Shown here in pieces: positions 1 to 8,355 of a stretch of 13,790 nucleotides of DNA (the first letter of the stretch is position 1; each line of letters opens with the position of its first letter). The stretch is from Hyphomicrobium_A sp035517115 (GTDB lineage Bacteria; Pseudomonadota; Alphaproteobacteria; Rhizobiales; Hyphomicrobiaceae). Under the pieces are notes generated by a model. That model did not search any database and was not told the DNA's origin. It was given only the letters and a program-made list of their open reading frames with translations. Made by a program: the position numbers and the translations under genes. The stretch lies in contig DATIZL010000126.1 of the NCBI GenBank assembly GCA_035517115.1, positions 1 to 13,790 on the forward strand, in the 5' to 3' direction.

Positions 1-7
1 GGGGCGC

Positions 8-316
8 ATGACCATCGGCATCGGGCATTATCTGACGGTTGCGGCCTGCCTATTCACGCTCGGCATGCTCGGCATCTTCCTCAATCGCAAGAACGTCATC
101 GTCATCCTGATGTCGATCGAGCTGATGCTGCTCGCCGTCAACATCAATCTCGTAGCCTTCTCCTATTACCTCGGCGATATCGTCGGCCAGGTGTTCACGC
201 TGTTCAACCTGACCGTTGCCGCGGCGGAAGCGGCCATCGGCCTTGCCATCGTCGTTGTCTACTACCGCAACCGCGGCTCCATCGCGGTCGACGACGTCAA
301 CATGATGAAGGGCTGA
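8..316 (+). CDS. nuoK: NADH-quinone oxidoreductase subunit K
   Basis: This 102-residue protein is the small three-helix antiporter-like membrane subunit of complex I, the usual length for NuoK. Hydrophobic segments run at about residues 7-24, 29-52 and 61-86. The two buried glutamates of the proton path are present: E38 in the SIELML segment and E74 in the AAEAAIG segment, matching E36 and E72 of E. coli NuoK. A purine-rich GGGGCG lies directly before the ATG. The ATGA at 8-11 would allow a 4-nt overlap with the end of nuoJ, but only seven bases precede the start, so nuoJ cannot be confirmed. nuoL follows after 112 nt, an unusually long gap for this operon. Identification is from family features and the nuoL-M-N context. 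Confidence 0.97.
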   Translation: MTIGIGHYLTVAACLFTLGMLGIFLNRKNVIVILMSIELMLLAVNINLVAFSYYLGDIVGQVFTLFNLTVAAAEAAIGLAIVVVYYRNRGSIAVDDVNMMKG

Positions 317-323
317 AGGTGCG

Positions 324-348
324 CAACAGGCAACAGGCGACAGGCAAC
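324..348. repeat. 7-bp tandem repeat in the nuoK-nuoL spacer
   Basis: Three and a half copies of a 7-bp unit: CAACAGG at 324-330, CAACAGG at 331-337, CGACAGG at 338-344, then CAAC at 345-348. It begins 8 nt after the nuoK stop and is noncoding. Short arrays like this can vary in copy number by slippage. No function can be read from the sequence. Confidence 0.75.
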
Positions 349-404
349 CGAGTTTGCGCGCGGTCCGCAGCGGCTGCGAGACCGCTGCCAGCTGCCGGCG
401 GCCG

Positions 405-426
405 GCTGCCTCTTCGAGGGGGCAGC
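405..426 (+). promoter_or_regulatory. nuoL ribosome-binding site within a hairpin
   Basis: The Shine-Dalgarno run GAGGGGG (416-422) stands 6 nt before the nuoL ATG and fixes that start. GCTGCC at 405-410 is a perfect complement of GGCAGC at 421-426, enclosing the ribosome-binding site in a 10-nt loop that may pair further (C412-G419). Two more GCTGCC copies at 384-389 and 391-396 could pair with the same GGCAGC, and a separate 7-bp stem forms at 367-373/382-388. The ribosome-binding site is clear. Control of NuoL translation by the structure is inference. Confidence 0.5.
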
Positions 427-428
427 GC

Positions 429-2372
429 ATGATCTATTCGGCCATCGTGTTCCTGCCCGGCCTTGCCGCGCTCTTCGTCGGCCTTTTGGGCCGTGCGCTG
501 GGCCCGCGCCCCTCAGAGCTCATCACCAGCGGCGCGCTGATCATCTCCTGCATCCTGTCGTGGATCGTGCTCTGGCGCGTCGGCTTCGGGCACGAGACCG
601 CGCACGTGGCGGTGGAGCGTTGGATCACGTCGGGCGAGCTCGACGTCTCCTGGGCCTTCCGCATCGACACGCTGACCGCGGTGATGTTCGTCGTGGTGAC
701 GACGGTGTCGGCACTCGTGCACGTCTACTCCATCGGCTACATGGAGGAAGATCCTTCGCGGCCGCGCTTCTTCGCCTACCTTTCGGGCTTCTCCTTCGCC
801 ATGCTAGCGCTGGTGACGGCCGACAACCTGGTGCAGTTGTTCTTCGGCTGGGAAGGCGTCGGCCTCTTCTCCTATCTGTTGATCGGGTTCTGGTACGACC
901 GCCCCGCCGCCAACGCCGCCGCCATCAAGGCCTTCATCGTCAACCGGGTCGGCGACTTCGGCTTTGCGCTCGGCATCTTCGGCGTCTTCGCGGTGTTCCG
1001 CACCGTGGGCCTGCAACAGATCTTCGACGCCGCGCCCTCGGTCGCCGGGCAGACGTTCCTTTTCCTCGGGCACGAGCTCGACATCCTGACGACGCTGTGC
1101 CTGCTGTTGTTCATGGGCGCCATGGGCAAGTCGGCGCAGTTCCTGCTGCACACCTGGCTGCCCGACGCCATGGAGGGTCCGACGCCCGTCTCCGCCTTGA
1201 TCCACGCCGCGACCATGGTGACGGCCGGCGTGTTCATGGTGGCGCGCCTGTCCCCCCTCTACGAGCTTGCCCCCATCGCGCTGCAGTTCGTGACGCTCAT
1301 CGGCACCGTCACCGCGTTCTTCGCGGCGACCGTCGGCCTCGTGCAGAACGACATCAAGCGCGTCATCGCCTACTCGACCTGCTCGCAGCTCGGCTACATG
1401 TTCGTCGCCTGCGGCGTCGGCGCCTACGGAGCCGGCATCTTCCACCTCTTCACGCACGCCTTCTTCAAGGCGCTCCTGTTCCTCGGCGCGGGCTCCGTAA
1501 TCCACGCCATGCATCACGAGCAGGACATGCGCAAGATGGGCGGCCTTGCCCCGCGCCTGCGCTTCACCTGGACCATGATGCTGATCGGCACGCTGTCGCT
1601 CACCGGCTTCGGCATCCCGCATATCGCCGGCTTCGCCGGCTTCTATTCCAAGGACACCATCATTGAGGCCTCCTACGCCGCCGCCACCCCGCACCAGTAC
1701 GCCTTCTGGGTGCTCACGTTCGCCGCCTTCATGACGGCGTTCTACAGCTGGCGGCTTATGTTCCTGACCTTCCACGGCGAGACGCGTGCCGACGTTCAGA
1801 CCTACAAGCACGCACACGAAAGCCCGCCGGTCATGCTGGTGCCGCTGGCGATCCTCGCCCTCGGTGCGGCGGTGGCCGGAGCCGGTGCGCCGTTCTTCGT
1901 CGGCGCGGGTGCCACCGACTTCTGGGGCAAGGCTCTCTACGCAGGTGCCGACAATCACGTGTTGCATGCCATGCCCGAGGTGCCGGACTGGGTGAGCTGG
2001 GCGCCGACCATCGCTATGGCCGTCGGCACGCTGCTCGCGGCGCTCTACTACATCTTGCTGCCGGGACTGCCTGCGCTCACCGCGCGCATCTTCCGTCCGC
2101 TCTACCTGTTCCTCTTGAACAAGTGGTACTTCGACGAGCTCTACGACTTAATCTTCGTCAGGCCGACGTTCTGGCTCGGCAACTTCCTTTGGAAGGTCGG
2201 CGACATCGCCATCATCAACGGCATCATCGACGGCACCGCGGCCGGCGTCTATCGCGTGACCGCGCGGGCCGTGCGGCTGCAGACCGGCTACATCTACCAC
2301 TATGCGTTCACGATGCTCGTCGGGCTCGCCCTGCTCATCACCTACTTCATGTTCACGAGCGGGGGCCGCTGA
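429..2372 (+). CDS. nuoL: NADH-quinone oxidoreductase subunit L
   Basis: This 647-residue protein is the distal Mrp-type antiporter subunit of the complex I membrane arm, and it pumps protons. Key residues are present: E142 in the WEGVGL motif (TM5), D176, K234 in GKSAQFLLHTWLPDAMEGPTP (TM7), H259, the TM8 segment SALIHAATMVTAG, H339 and H343, K347, and K408 in GFYSKD (TM12). The C-terminal part holds the long lateral amphipathic helix (about 565-612, starting LNKWYFDELYD) and a final transmembrane anchor (about 625-642) that braces NuoM and NuoN. The ATG at 429 was chosen for its GAGGGGG ribosome-binding site. An in-frame TTG at 354 would add 25 polar residues unlike NuoL. The stop shares one base with the nuoM start (TGATG), suggesting translational coupling. 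Confidence 0.98.
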   Translation: MIYSAIVFLPGLAALFVGLLGRALGPRPSELITSGALIISCILSWIVLWRVGFGHETAHVAVERWITSGELDVSWAFRIDTLTAVMFVVVTTVSALVHVYSIGYMEEDPSRPRFFAYLSGFSFAMLALVTADNLVQLFFGWEGVGLFSYLLIGFWYDRPAANAAAIKAFIVNRVGDFGFALGIFGVFAVFRTVGLQQIFDAAPSVAGQTFLFLGHELDILTTLCLLLFMGAMGKSAQFLLHTWLPDAMEGPTPVSALIHAATMVTAGVFMVARLSPLYELAPIALQFVTLIGTVTAFFAATVGLVQNDIKRVIAYSTCSQLGYMFVACGVGAYGAGIFHLFTHAFFKALLFLGAGSVIHAMHHEQDMRKMGGLAPRLRFTWTMMLIGTLSLTGFGIPHIAGFAGFYSKDTIIEASYAAATPHQYAFWVLTFAAFMTAFYSWRLMFLTFHGETRADVQTYKHAHESPPVMLVPLAILALGAAVAGAGAPFFVGAGATDFWGKALYAGADNHVLHAMPEVPDWVSWAPTIAMAVGTLLAALYYILLPGLPALTARIFRPLYLFLLNKWYFDELYDLIFVRPTFWLGNFLWKVGDIAIINGIIDGTAAGVYRVTARAVRLQTGYIYHYAFTMLVGLALLITYFMFTSGGR

Positions 2373-3922
2373 TGGACGTTACCTCCGCGCCGCTCTTGTC
2401 GATCATCATGTTCCTGCCGCTGGTGGGGGCCGTCATCATCGCCTTCCTCAACCCGGAGGCGAAGGGCAACGCGCGCTGGATCGCGTTCTGGACCACGCTC
2501 GTCACCTTCATTGTCTCACTCTTCATTTGGTTCAACTTCGATCGGACGGCCGCCGGCTTCCAGTTCGTCGAGCAGCGCAGCTGGCTCGACGTGATGAAGT
2601 TCAAGCTCGGCGTCGACGGCATCTCGGTGCTGTTCGTCATCCTGACGACGTTCCTCATGCCCATTTGCATCGTCTCGGCCTGGGTCGTGATCGAGGTGCG
2701 CGTCAAGGAGTTCATGATCGCTTTCCTCGTGCTCGAGACGCTGATGCTCGGCGTCTTCTGCGCACTCGATATCGTTCTCTTTTACGTGTTCTTCGAAGGC
2801 GGCCTCATCCCGATGTTCCTCATTATCGGCATCTGGGGCGGGCCCAACCGCGTCTATGCGACCTTCAAGTTCTTCCTCTACACGCTTCTGGGCTCGGTGC
2901 TGATGCTGCTGGCGCTGATGGCCATGTACTGGCACACGGGCACCACCGACATCCCGACGCTGATGAGCGCCAAGTTCCCGCCCGAGATGCAGTGGTGGCT
3001 GTGGCTTGCGTTCTTCGCCTCCTTCGCGGTGAAGCTGCCCATGTGGCCGGTGCACACGTGGTTGCCGGACGCGCACGTCGAGGCGCCGACCGCGGGCTCC
3101 GTCATCCTCGCCGCCATCCTGTTGAAGATGGGCGGCTACGGCTTCCTGCGCTTCTCGCTTCCCATGTTCCCCGTCGCGAGCCACGAGCTTGCGAACTTCA
3201 TGTACACGCTTTCCGTCATCGCCATCATCTACACCTCGCTCGTGGCGCTGGCGCAGACGGACCTGAAGAAGCTGATCGCCTACTCCTCCGTCGCCCACAT
3301 GGGCTTCGTTACGCTCGGCACCTTCACCTTCTCGACGCAGGGCGTCGAAGGCGCCATCTTCCAGATGGTCTCGCACGGCATCGTGTCCGCCGGGCTCTTC
3401 CTCGGCGTCGGCGTCCTCTACGACCGCATGCACACGCACGAGATCGCCGTGTTCGGAGGCCTCGTGCACCGGATGCCCATCTTCGCCGCGATCTTCATGG
3501 TGTTCACGCTGGCGAATGTCGGGCTGCCGGGCACCTCGGGCTTCATCGGCGAGTTCCTGACGCTGCTCGCCTCCTTCAAGGTCTCGACCTGGGTCACGGC
3601 CCTCGCCACCACCGGCGTGATCTGGTCGGCGGCGTATGCGCTCTACGTCTACCGCCGCGTGATCTTCGGTGAGCTCGTCAAGCCGGCCTTGAAGGCGATC
3701 CAGGACATGACCCCGCGCGAGATCGGCTTCATGGTCCCGCTCGTCGTGCTCACGATCGCACTCGGCTTCTACCCCGCGCCCGTGCTCGATGTGGCGGCCG
3801 TGTCGGTGCGGAAGCTGGTTACCAGCTACGAAGCGGCGGTGCAGCCGGCGCCGGCGGCTGCCAAGCCGGCCGCGCCCGCGCCTGCCGCGGCGGCCCCAGC
3901 GGCTCCAACCCCGGCGCATTAG
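2372..3922 (+). CDS. nuoM: NADH-quinone oxidoreductase subunit M
   Basis: This 516-residue protein is the middle antiporter-like proton-pumping subunit of complex I. The essential charges are in place: E142 in FFEGGLIPMF (TM5), K221 in AVKLPMWPVHTWLPDAHVEAP (TM7), K252 in LLKMGGYG (TM8) and E394 in GFIGEF (TM12). These match E144, K234, K265 and E407 of E. coli NuoM. The start overlaps the nuoL stop by one base. The last 29 residues (488-516) form a tail of 16 Ala and 8 Pro that is not part of the conserved fold and probably projects from the last helix as a disordered segment. nuoN begins 11 nt downstream. Confidence 0.98.
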   Translation: MDVTSAPLLSIIMFLPLVGAVIIAFLNPEAKGNARWIAFWTTLVTFIVSLFIWFNFDRTAAGFQFVEQRSWLDVMKFKLGVDGISVLFVILTTFLMPICIVSAWVVIEVRVKEFMIAFLVLETLMLGVFCALDIVLFYVFFEGGLIPMFLIIGIWGGPNRVYATFKFFLYTLLGSVLMLLALMAMYWHTGTTDIPTLMSAKFPPEMQWWLWLAFFASFAVKLPMWPVHTWLPDAHVEAPTAGSVILAAILLKMGGYGFLRFSLPMFPVASHELANFMYTLSVIAIIYTSLVALAQTDLKKLIAYSSVAHMGFVTLGTFTFSTQGVEGAIFQMVSHGIVSAGLFLGVGVLYDRMHTHEIAVFGGLVHRMPIFAAIFMVFTLANVGLPGTSGFIGEFLTLLASFKVSTWVTALATTGVIWSAAYALYVYRRVIFGELVKPALKAIQDMTPREIGFMVPLVVLTIALGFYPAPVLDVAAVSVRKLVTSYEAAVQPAPAAAKPAAPAPAAAAPAAPTPAH

Positions 3923-3933
3923 GTGAGGAAGCG

Positions 3934-5388
3934 ATGCAGGAGTTGACCCCCTACGCGCCGGCCCTGCCCGAGATCGCGATTGCGGTCGGCGCGCTGCTGC
4001 TCCTGATGCTGGGCGTCCTGCGGACGCCTTCGCCGGCAGGCGACCACACCGCTGGCGTGCTGGCGATCATCGTCCTCGCCATCGCCGCCGCGCTCGTGAT
4101 TGCGGCTCCCGACCAGCGCGCGGTGCTGTTCGACGGCGCCTTCATCATCGATGGCTTCAGCCGCTTCATGAAGCTCCTGGTGCTCGGCGGCTCCATGCTC
4201 GTGCTCGTCATGTCGCTGGGTGACCTCGCGCGCGCCAAGCTGCTCTCGAGCGAGTACGTGGTGCTCCTGCTGCTCTCGGTACTCGGCATGATGCTGATGA
4301 TCTCGGCCGGCAGCCTGATCTCGCTCTACCTCGGACTCGAGCTGCAGAGCCTCGCGCTCTACGTCGTTGCCGCCATCGACCGCAGAGACGTGCGCTCGAG
4401 CGAGGCGGGCTTGAAGTATTTCGTGCTCGGCTCGCTGTCGTCCGGCATGCTGCTCTACGGCGCCTCGCTCATCTACGGCTTCACCGGCTCGACCGAATTT
4501 TCCGCTATCGCCGCGGCCGCGCATGGCGAGGCCACTGCGGCGAGCGTCGGGCTCACCGTCGGGCTCGTGTTCCTGCTTGTCGGGCTCGCGTTCAAGATCT
4601 CTGCCGTGCCGTTCCACATGTGGACGCCCGACGTCTACGAGGGCGCCCCGACGCCGGTCACTGCGTTCTTCGCCGCGGCGCCGAAGCTCGCCGCCATGGC
4701 GCTCCTGATGCGCGTGCTGCTCACCGCCTTTCCCGGCATCGCGCCGCAGTGGCAGCAGATCGTCGTTTTCTTGAGCATCGCCTCGATGCTGCTCGGCGCC
4801 TTCGCCGCGATCGGGCAGACCAATATCAAGCGGCTGATGGCCTATTCCTCCATCGGCCACATCGGCTACGCGCTGATCGGGCTCGCCGCCGACAGCGAGG
4901 TCGGCACGCAATCGGTGCTCGTCTACCTGGCGATCTATCTGTTCATGACGCTCGGGGCCTTCGCCTGCATCCTCGCGATGCGCAACAAGCTCGGCCCGGT
5001 CGAGGACATCGACTCCCTTGCCGGGCTTGCCAAGACCGATCTGCCCATGGCGTTCGTGCTGGCGATGATCCTGTTCTCGATGGCGGGTGTGCCGCCCCTT
5101 GCCGGCTTCTTCGCCAAGTTCTACGTCTTCGCTGCCGCCATCAAAGCCGGCCTCTACGCGCTCGCCGTCATTGGCGTGCTCGCGAGCGTGGTGGCGGCCT
5201 ACTACTACCTGCGCGTCGTCAAGATCATGTTCTTCGACGATGCGCGCCAGGAGTTCATTCCCATGGAGCAGGGCACGCGCTTCGTCATGGCCATTGCCGG
5301 CTTGTTCGTGCTCTTGTTCGTGCTCACACCCGCGCCGCTCGTCGACATGGCGCTCACCGCAGCGCGGGCGCTGCAAGTCGGGCAATGA
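3934..5388 (+). CDS. nuoN: NADH-quinone oxidoreductase subunit N
   Basis: This 484-residue protein is the third antiporter-like proton-pumping subunit of complex I, next to NuoK in the assembled enzyme. Proton-path residues match the family: E136 in LGLELQSL (TM5), K221 in AFKISAVPFHMWTPDVYEGAPTP (TM7), K251 in APKLAA (TM8), and K395 in GFFAKF (TM12), which is lysine in NuoN where NuoM has glutamate. An AGGTGAGG ribosome-binding site (3921-3928) lies 5 nt before the ATG and overlaps the nuoM stop. This is the last nuo gene here; birA overlaps its end by 4 nt. Confidence 0.98.
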   Translation: MQELTPYAPALPEIAIAVGALLLLMLGVLRTPSPAGDHTAGVLAIIVLAIAAALVIAAPDQRAVLFDGAFIIDGFSRFMKLLVLGGSMLVLVMSLGDLARAKLLSSEYVVLLLLSVLGMMLMISAGSLISLYLGLELQSLALYVVAAIDRRDVRSSEAGLKYFVLGSLSSGMLLYGASLIYGFTGSTEFSAIAAAAHGEATAASVGLTVGLVFLLVGLAFKISAVPFHMWTPDVYEGAPTPVTAFFAAAPKLAAMALLMRVLLTAFPGIAPQWQQIVVFLSIASMLLGAFAAIGQTNIKRLMAYSSIGHIGYALIGLAADSEVGTQSVLVYLAIYLFMTLGAFACILAMRNKLGPVEDIDSLAGLAKTDLPMAFVLAMILFSMAGVPPLAGFFAKFYVFAAAIKAGLYALAVIGVLASVVAAYYYLRVVKIMFFDDARQEFIPMEQGTRFVMAIAGLFVLLFVLTPAPLVDMALTAARALQVGQ

Positions 5389-6176
5389 GCGCGGCCGCGG
5401 GCGACCCTCCCGCGCCGTCGCGGCTGCTGCATCTGCCGGAGACGGATTCGACCAACGCCGAAGCCATGCGCCGCGCGCTCGCCGGTGAGCCGGGCCCGCT
5501 CTGGGTGCTCGCCGACCGGCAGACGGCAGGCCGCGGGCGCTCCGGGCGCGCATGGGTGTCAGAGCCGGCGAACCTGTTCGCGAGCCTCGCCATCTCGACG
5601 GCCTGTGCGCCGGCGGCGGCCGGGCAGCTTTCGCTCGTCGCCGGGGTCGGCGTGATCGACGCACTCCACAAGGCGGCAGCTGGCGGTCGGCCCGAGGGCC
5701 TGCGCCTCAAGTGGCCGAACGACATACTCGTCGGCACCGCCAAGACCGGCGGCGTCCTCATCGAGAGCACGGTGCTCAAGCCCGGGGGCGCGCGGCTCGC
5801 CGTCATCGGCGTCGGTCTTAACCTCGCCTCCGCGCCCGATGCCTTGGGGCGCGCCGCGACATTTCTTTCCGCGCACGGCTTGTCGCTTTCGCCTGCCCGG
5901 GCATTGTGCTTCTTGGCCGAGGCTATGGACGATTGGCTCAAGACGTGGAACGACGCGCGGGGCTTCGCCAAGGTGCGCGAGGCCTGGCTTAAACGCGCCG
6001 GTCCTATCGGCGAGCCCCTGACGGTGCGTACCAACGGTGGTTTCGTGTCCGGGCGCTTTGCCGGGCTCGACGCCGAAGGCGCGCTGTTGATCGCCGGGCC
6101 TGACGGGAGCGAGCGGCGCTTCACTTATGGCGATGTGGCGCTCGCGGCGGAGCAGGAGAAAGACGAAGGCCGATGA
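5385..6176 (+). CDS. birA: biotin--[acetyl-CoA-carboxylase] ligase
   Basis: This 263-residue enzyme activates biotin with ATP to biotinyl-AMP and transfers it to the target lysine of biotin carboxyl carrier domains, such as those of acetyl-CoA and propionyl-CoA carboxylase. The catalytic signature GRGRSGRAW lies at 49-57. The other conserved sites are ETDSTN at 19-24, KWPND at 109-113, the lysine of KTGG at 120-123 and the IGVGLNL strand at 141-147. A small C-terminal beta domain follows (about 210-255). There is no N-terminal winged-helix domain, so this is a monofunctional class I ligase that should not repress biotin genes. It overlaps nuoN and rnj by ATGA at both ends. No Shine-Dalgarno is obvious, so it is probably translated by coupling to nuoN. 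mce further on acts in the biotin-dependent propionyl-CoA pathway. Confidence 0.95.
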   Translation: MSAAAGDPPAPSRLLHLPETDSTNAEAMRRALAGEPGPLWVLADRQTAGRGRSGRAWVSEPANLFASLAISTACAPAAAGQLSLVAGVGVIDALHKAAAGGRPEGLRLKWPNDILVGTAKTGGVLIESTVLKPGGARLAVIGVGLNLASAPDALGRAATFLSAHGLSLSPARALCFLAEAMDDWLKTWNDARGFAKVREAWLKRAGPIGEPLTVRTNGGFVSGRFAGLDAEGALLIAGPDGSERRFTYGDVALAAEQEKDEGR

Positions 6177-7876
6177 CCGACAAGCGGCCCGGTTCGGGCG
6201 GGGGCAGGGACGAGCTGGTGTTCGTGGGTCTCGGCGGTCTCGGCGAGATCGGGATGAACCTCTACCTCTACGGCTACGGGCCGCCGGACGCGCGCCGGTG
6301 GCTGATGGTCGATTGCGGGATCACGTTCCCCGAGGGCGAGTTCGACCCCGGCATCGACGTGATCCTTCCCGATGTGCGCTTCATCGAGGAGAACCGCGGC
6401 GATCTCATCGGCATCCTGCTGACGCACGCGCACGAGGACCACATCGGCGCCGTGATCGAGCTGTGGCCGCGCCTCAGGGCGCCCGTCTATGCGACGCCGT
6501 TTACCGCCGGCATGCTGCGGTCGAAGCTCGCCGAATGGGGCAGCGATCTCGACATCCCGATCAAGGTCGTGCAGCTCGACCAGCGCTTTAAGCTCGAGCC
6601 CTTCGACGTGGAGCTCGTCACGCTCGCCCATTCGATCCCGGAGATGAGCGCGGTGGCATTGCGCACGCCGCTGGGGCTCGTCTTCCATACCGGGGACTGG
6701 AAGCTCGATCCGACGCCCACCATCGGCGCGCCGCTCGACGAGCGCCGCCTGCAGCGGCTTGGCGAGGAGGGCGTGCAGGCGCTCGTCATCGATTCCACCA
6801 ACGCCTTCCGCGAGGGCAGCTCGCCGTCCGAGCGCGCCGTCGCCAGCTCGCTCGCTGAGATCATTGCCGCTGCGAAGGGGCGCGTGGCGGTGACCACGTT
6901 CTCCTCCAACGTGGCGCGCATCAAGGCGGTGGCCGAGGCCGCACGCGCGGCCAACCGGGAGCTCGTCGTCGCGGGCCGCGCGCTACACCGCGTGATCGAG
7001 GTCGCGGTCGAGACCGGCTATCTGCCGCAGGGCTTTCGCTATCTCGATCAGGACCAGTTCAGCACGCTGGGGCGCCGCGATGTGGTCGTCCTGTGCACGG
7101 GAAGCCAGGGCGAGTCGCGCGCGGCACTTGCCCGCATTGCGGATGAGGAGCACCCGGACATCTCGCTCGACAAGGGTGACCTCGTGATCTTCTCCTCGCG
7201 CACCATTCCCGGCAACGAGAAGGCGGTTGGGCGCGTGCAGAACAATCTTGCCCGCAACGGCTGCGATCTGCTCACCGATGCCGAGGCCCTGGTGCACGTC
7301 TCGGGCCATCCGCGGCGCGACGAGCTGCGGCGCATGTACGGCTGGCTTAAGCCCAAGGTGGTCGTGCCCATGCACGGGGAGGCGCGCCATCTCAAGGCGC
7401 AGGCCGAGCTCGCGCGCAAAGAGGGCGCGCAAGTCGTGCTGGGGCTGCTCGACGGGGAGATCGCGCGGCTCGCGCCCGATCCCTCCGTGATCGACGACGC
7501 GCCCGTAGGGCGCCTCTTCCGCGACGGGCGGCTGCTCGTGCCCGAGGCCGACGGGCCGGTGCGCGCGCGCCGCAAGCTCGCGGCCGTCGGCATCGTGATG
7601 GTGTCCTTGTGCCTGTCACGCCGGGGCGAGCTTTTGAGCGAGCCTCAGGCGGAGCTCGACGGCATCCCGGCGGCGACCGCGGACGGGGAAGATATGCTCG
7701 ACGTGGTGCTCGATGCGGTCGACGGCACCTGGCGCAGCATCCCGGGCCCCGGCCGCAAGTCGCCCGATCTCGTATCGGAGGCGGTCCGCCGCGCCGTGCG
7801 CGCGGCGGTCGACCAGGTATGGGGCAAGAAGCCCATTTGCAAGGTGCTGGTGAACGTGGTCGATAAGGGCAAGTAG
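6173..7876 (+). CDS. rnj: ribonuclease J
   Basis: This 567-residue metallo-beta-lactamase/beta-CASP nuclease belongs to the RNase J family, which has 5'-3' exonuclease and endonuclease activity in mRNA turnover and rRNA 5'-end maturation. The zinc site is intact: H85, H87, D89 and H90 in THAHEDHIG, H153 in LAHSIPE, D175 in HTGDWK and H401 in VPMHGEARHL. The beta-CASP region (about 207-375) carries DSTNAF and the phosphate-binding HVSGHP segment (375-380). The RNase J C-terminal domain (about 460-567) ends with a KPICKVLVNVV strand. Length is normal. It overlaps birA by 4 nt. A GC-rich hairpin starts on the base after the stop codon. Confidence 0.95.
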   Translation: MTDKRPGSGGGRDELVFVGLGGLGEIGMNLYLYGYGPPDARRWLMVDCGITFPEGEFDPGIDVILPDVRFIEENRGDLIGILLTHAHEDHIGAVIELWPRLRAPVYATPFTAGMLRSKLAEWGSDLDIPIKVVQLDQRFKLEPFDVELVTLAHSIPEMSAVALRTPLGLVFHTGDWKLDPTPTIGAPLDERRLQRLGEEGVQALVIDSTNAFREGSSPSERAVASSLAEIIAAAKGRVAVTTFSSNVARIKAVAEAARAANRELVVAGRALHRVIEVAVETGYLPQGFRYLDQDQFSTLGRRDVVVLCTGSQGESRAALARIADEEHPDISLDKGDLVIFSSRTIPGNEKAVGRVQNNLARNGCDLLTDAEALVHVSGHPRRDELRRMYGWLKPKVVVPMHGEARHLKAQAELARKEGAQVVLGLLDGEIARLAPDPSVIDDAPVGRLFRDGRLLVPEADGPVRARRKLAAVGIVMVSLCLSRRGELLSEPQAELDGIPAATADGEDMLDVVLDAVDGTWRSIPGPGRKSPDLVSEAVRRAVRAAVDQVWGKKPICKVLVNVVDKGK

Positions 7877-7909
7877 GCCCGCGCACCTCTCCCTGGGTTT
7901 AGCGCGGGC
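7877..7909 (+). other. GC-rich hairpin after rnj
   Basis: GCCCGCGC at 7877-7884 pairs perfectly with GCGCGGGC at 7902-7909 around a 17-nt loop, starting directly after the rnj stop. No U-run follows, so it is not a typical intrinsic terminator. It may protect an mRNA 3' end or mark a processing site between rnj and mce; that role is inference. Confidence 0.45.
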
Positions 7910-7933
7910 GGTGATGTCGGAGGACGGCGCAAG

Positions 7934-8338
7934 ATGATCGGGCGGCTCAATCACGTGGCCATCGCGGTGAAGGACCTTGCCGCCGCGAGTGCCGTCTATC
8001 GTGATGCGCTCGGTGCGACGGTCACCAGCCCGCTGCCGCAGCCCGAGCACGGCGTGACGGTCGTCTTCATCACGTTGCCAAACACCAAGATCGAGCTGCT
8101 CGAGCCCCTGGGCGAGGGCTCCCCCATCGCCAAGTTCCTGGAGAAGAGCCCGGACGGCGGCATTCACCACGTCTGCTATGAGGTCGACGACATCATTGCC
8201 GCGCGCGACCGTCTGAAGGCGCAAGGCGCGCGCGTGCTGGGCGATGGCACGCCCAAGACCGGCGCGCACGGCAAGCCGGTGCTGTTCCTGCATCCCAAGG
8301 ACTTCTGCGGCACCCTCGTCGAGCTCGAGCAGGCGTAG
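7934..8338 (+). CDS. mce: methylmalonyl-CoA epimerase
   Basis: This 134-residue vicinal-oxygen-chelate (glyoxalase-fold) enzyme interconverts (S)- and (R)-methylmalonyl-CoA, linking propionyl-CoA carboxylase to methylmalonyl-CoA mutase. Two beta-alpha-beta-beta-beta modules are visible. Probable metal and catalytic positions are H7 in LNHVAIAV, E54 in KIELLEPLG, H79 in GGIHHVCYEVDDI and E130 in GTLVELEQ. The GGIHHVCYEV and HPKDFCGTLVELEQ segments are typical of epimerases rather than of glyoxalase I. The start has a CGGAGGA ribosome-binding site (7918-7924) nine bases upstream. Placement next to rnj and the DUF1467 gene is common in Hyphomicrobiales. Confidence 0.93.
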   Translation: MIGRLNHVAIAVKDLAAASAVYRDALGATVTSPLPQPEHGVTVVFITLPNTKIELLEPLGEGSPIAKFLEKSPDGGIHHVCYEVDDIIAARDRLKAQGARVLGDGTPKTGAHGKPVLFLHPKDFCGTLVELEQA

Positions 8339-8355
8339 GCGCGAGTCGAGACGCA

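Noticed and set aside
354..428. Upstream TTG extension of nuoL
   Set aside because: It would add 25 polar, Cys- and Arg-rich residues before the first membrane helix, unlike NuoL, while the ATG at 429 has a strong ribosome-binding site.
804..1967. 387-codon minus-strand open frame opposite nuoL
   Set aside because: Antisense shadow of nuoL; repetitive charged composition and no motif.
2516..3919. 467-codon minus-strand open frame opposite nuoM
   Set aside because: Antisense shadow of nuoM with the same low-complexity charged composition and no family resemblance.
3919..5664. 581-codon minus-strand open frame opposite nuoN and birA
   Set aside because: It is antisense to well-identified genes, rich in Arg, Glu, His and Asp as expected from reading GC-rich codons backwards, and has no recognisable domain.
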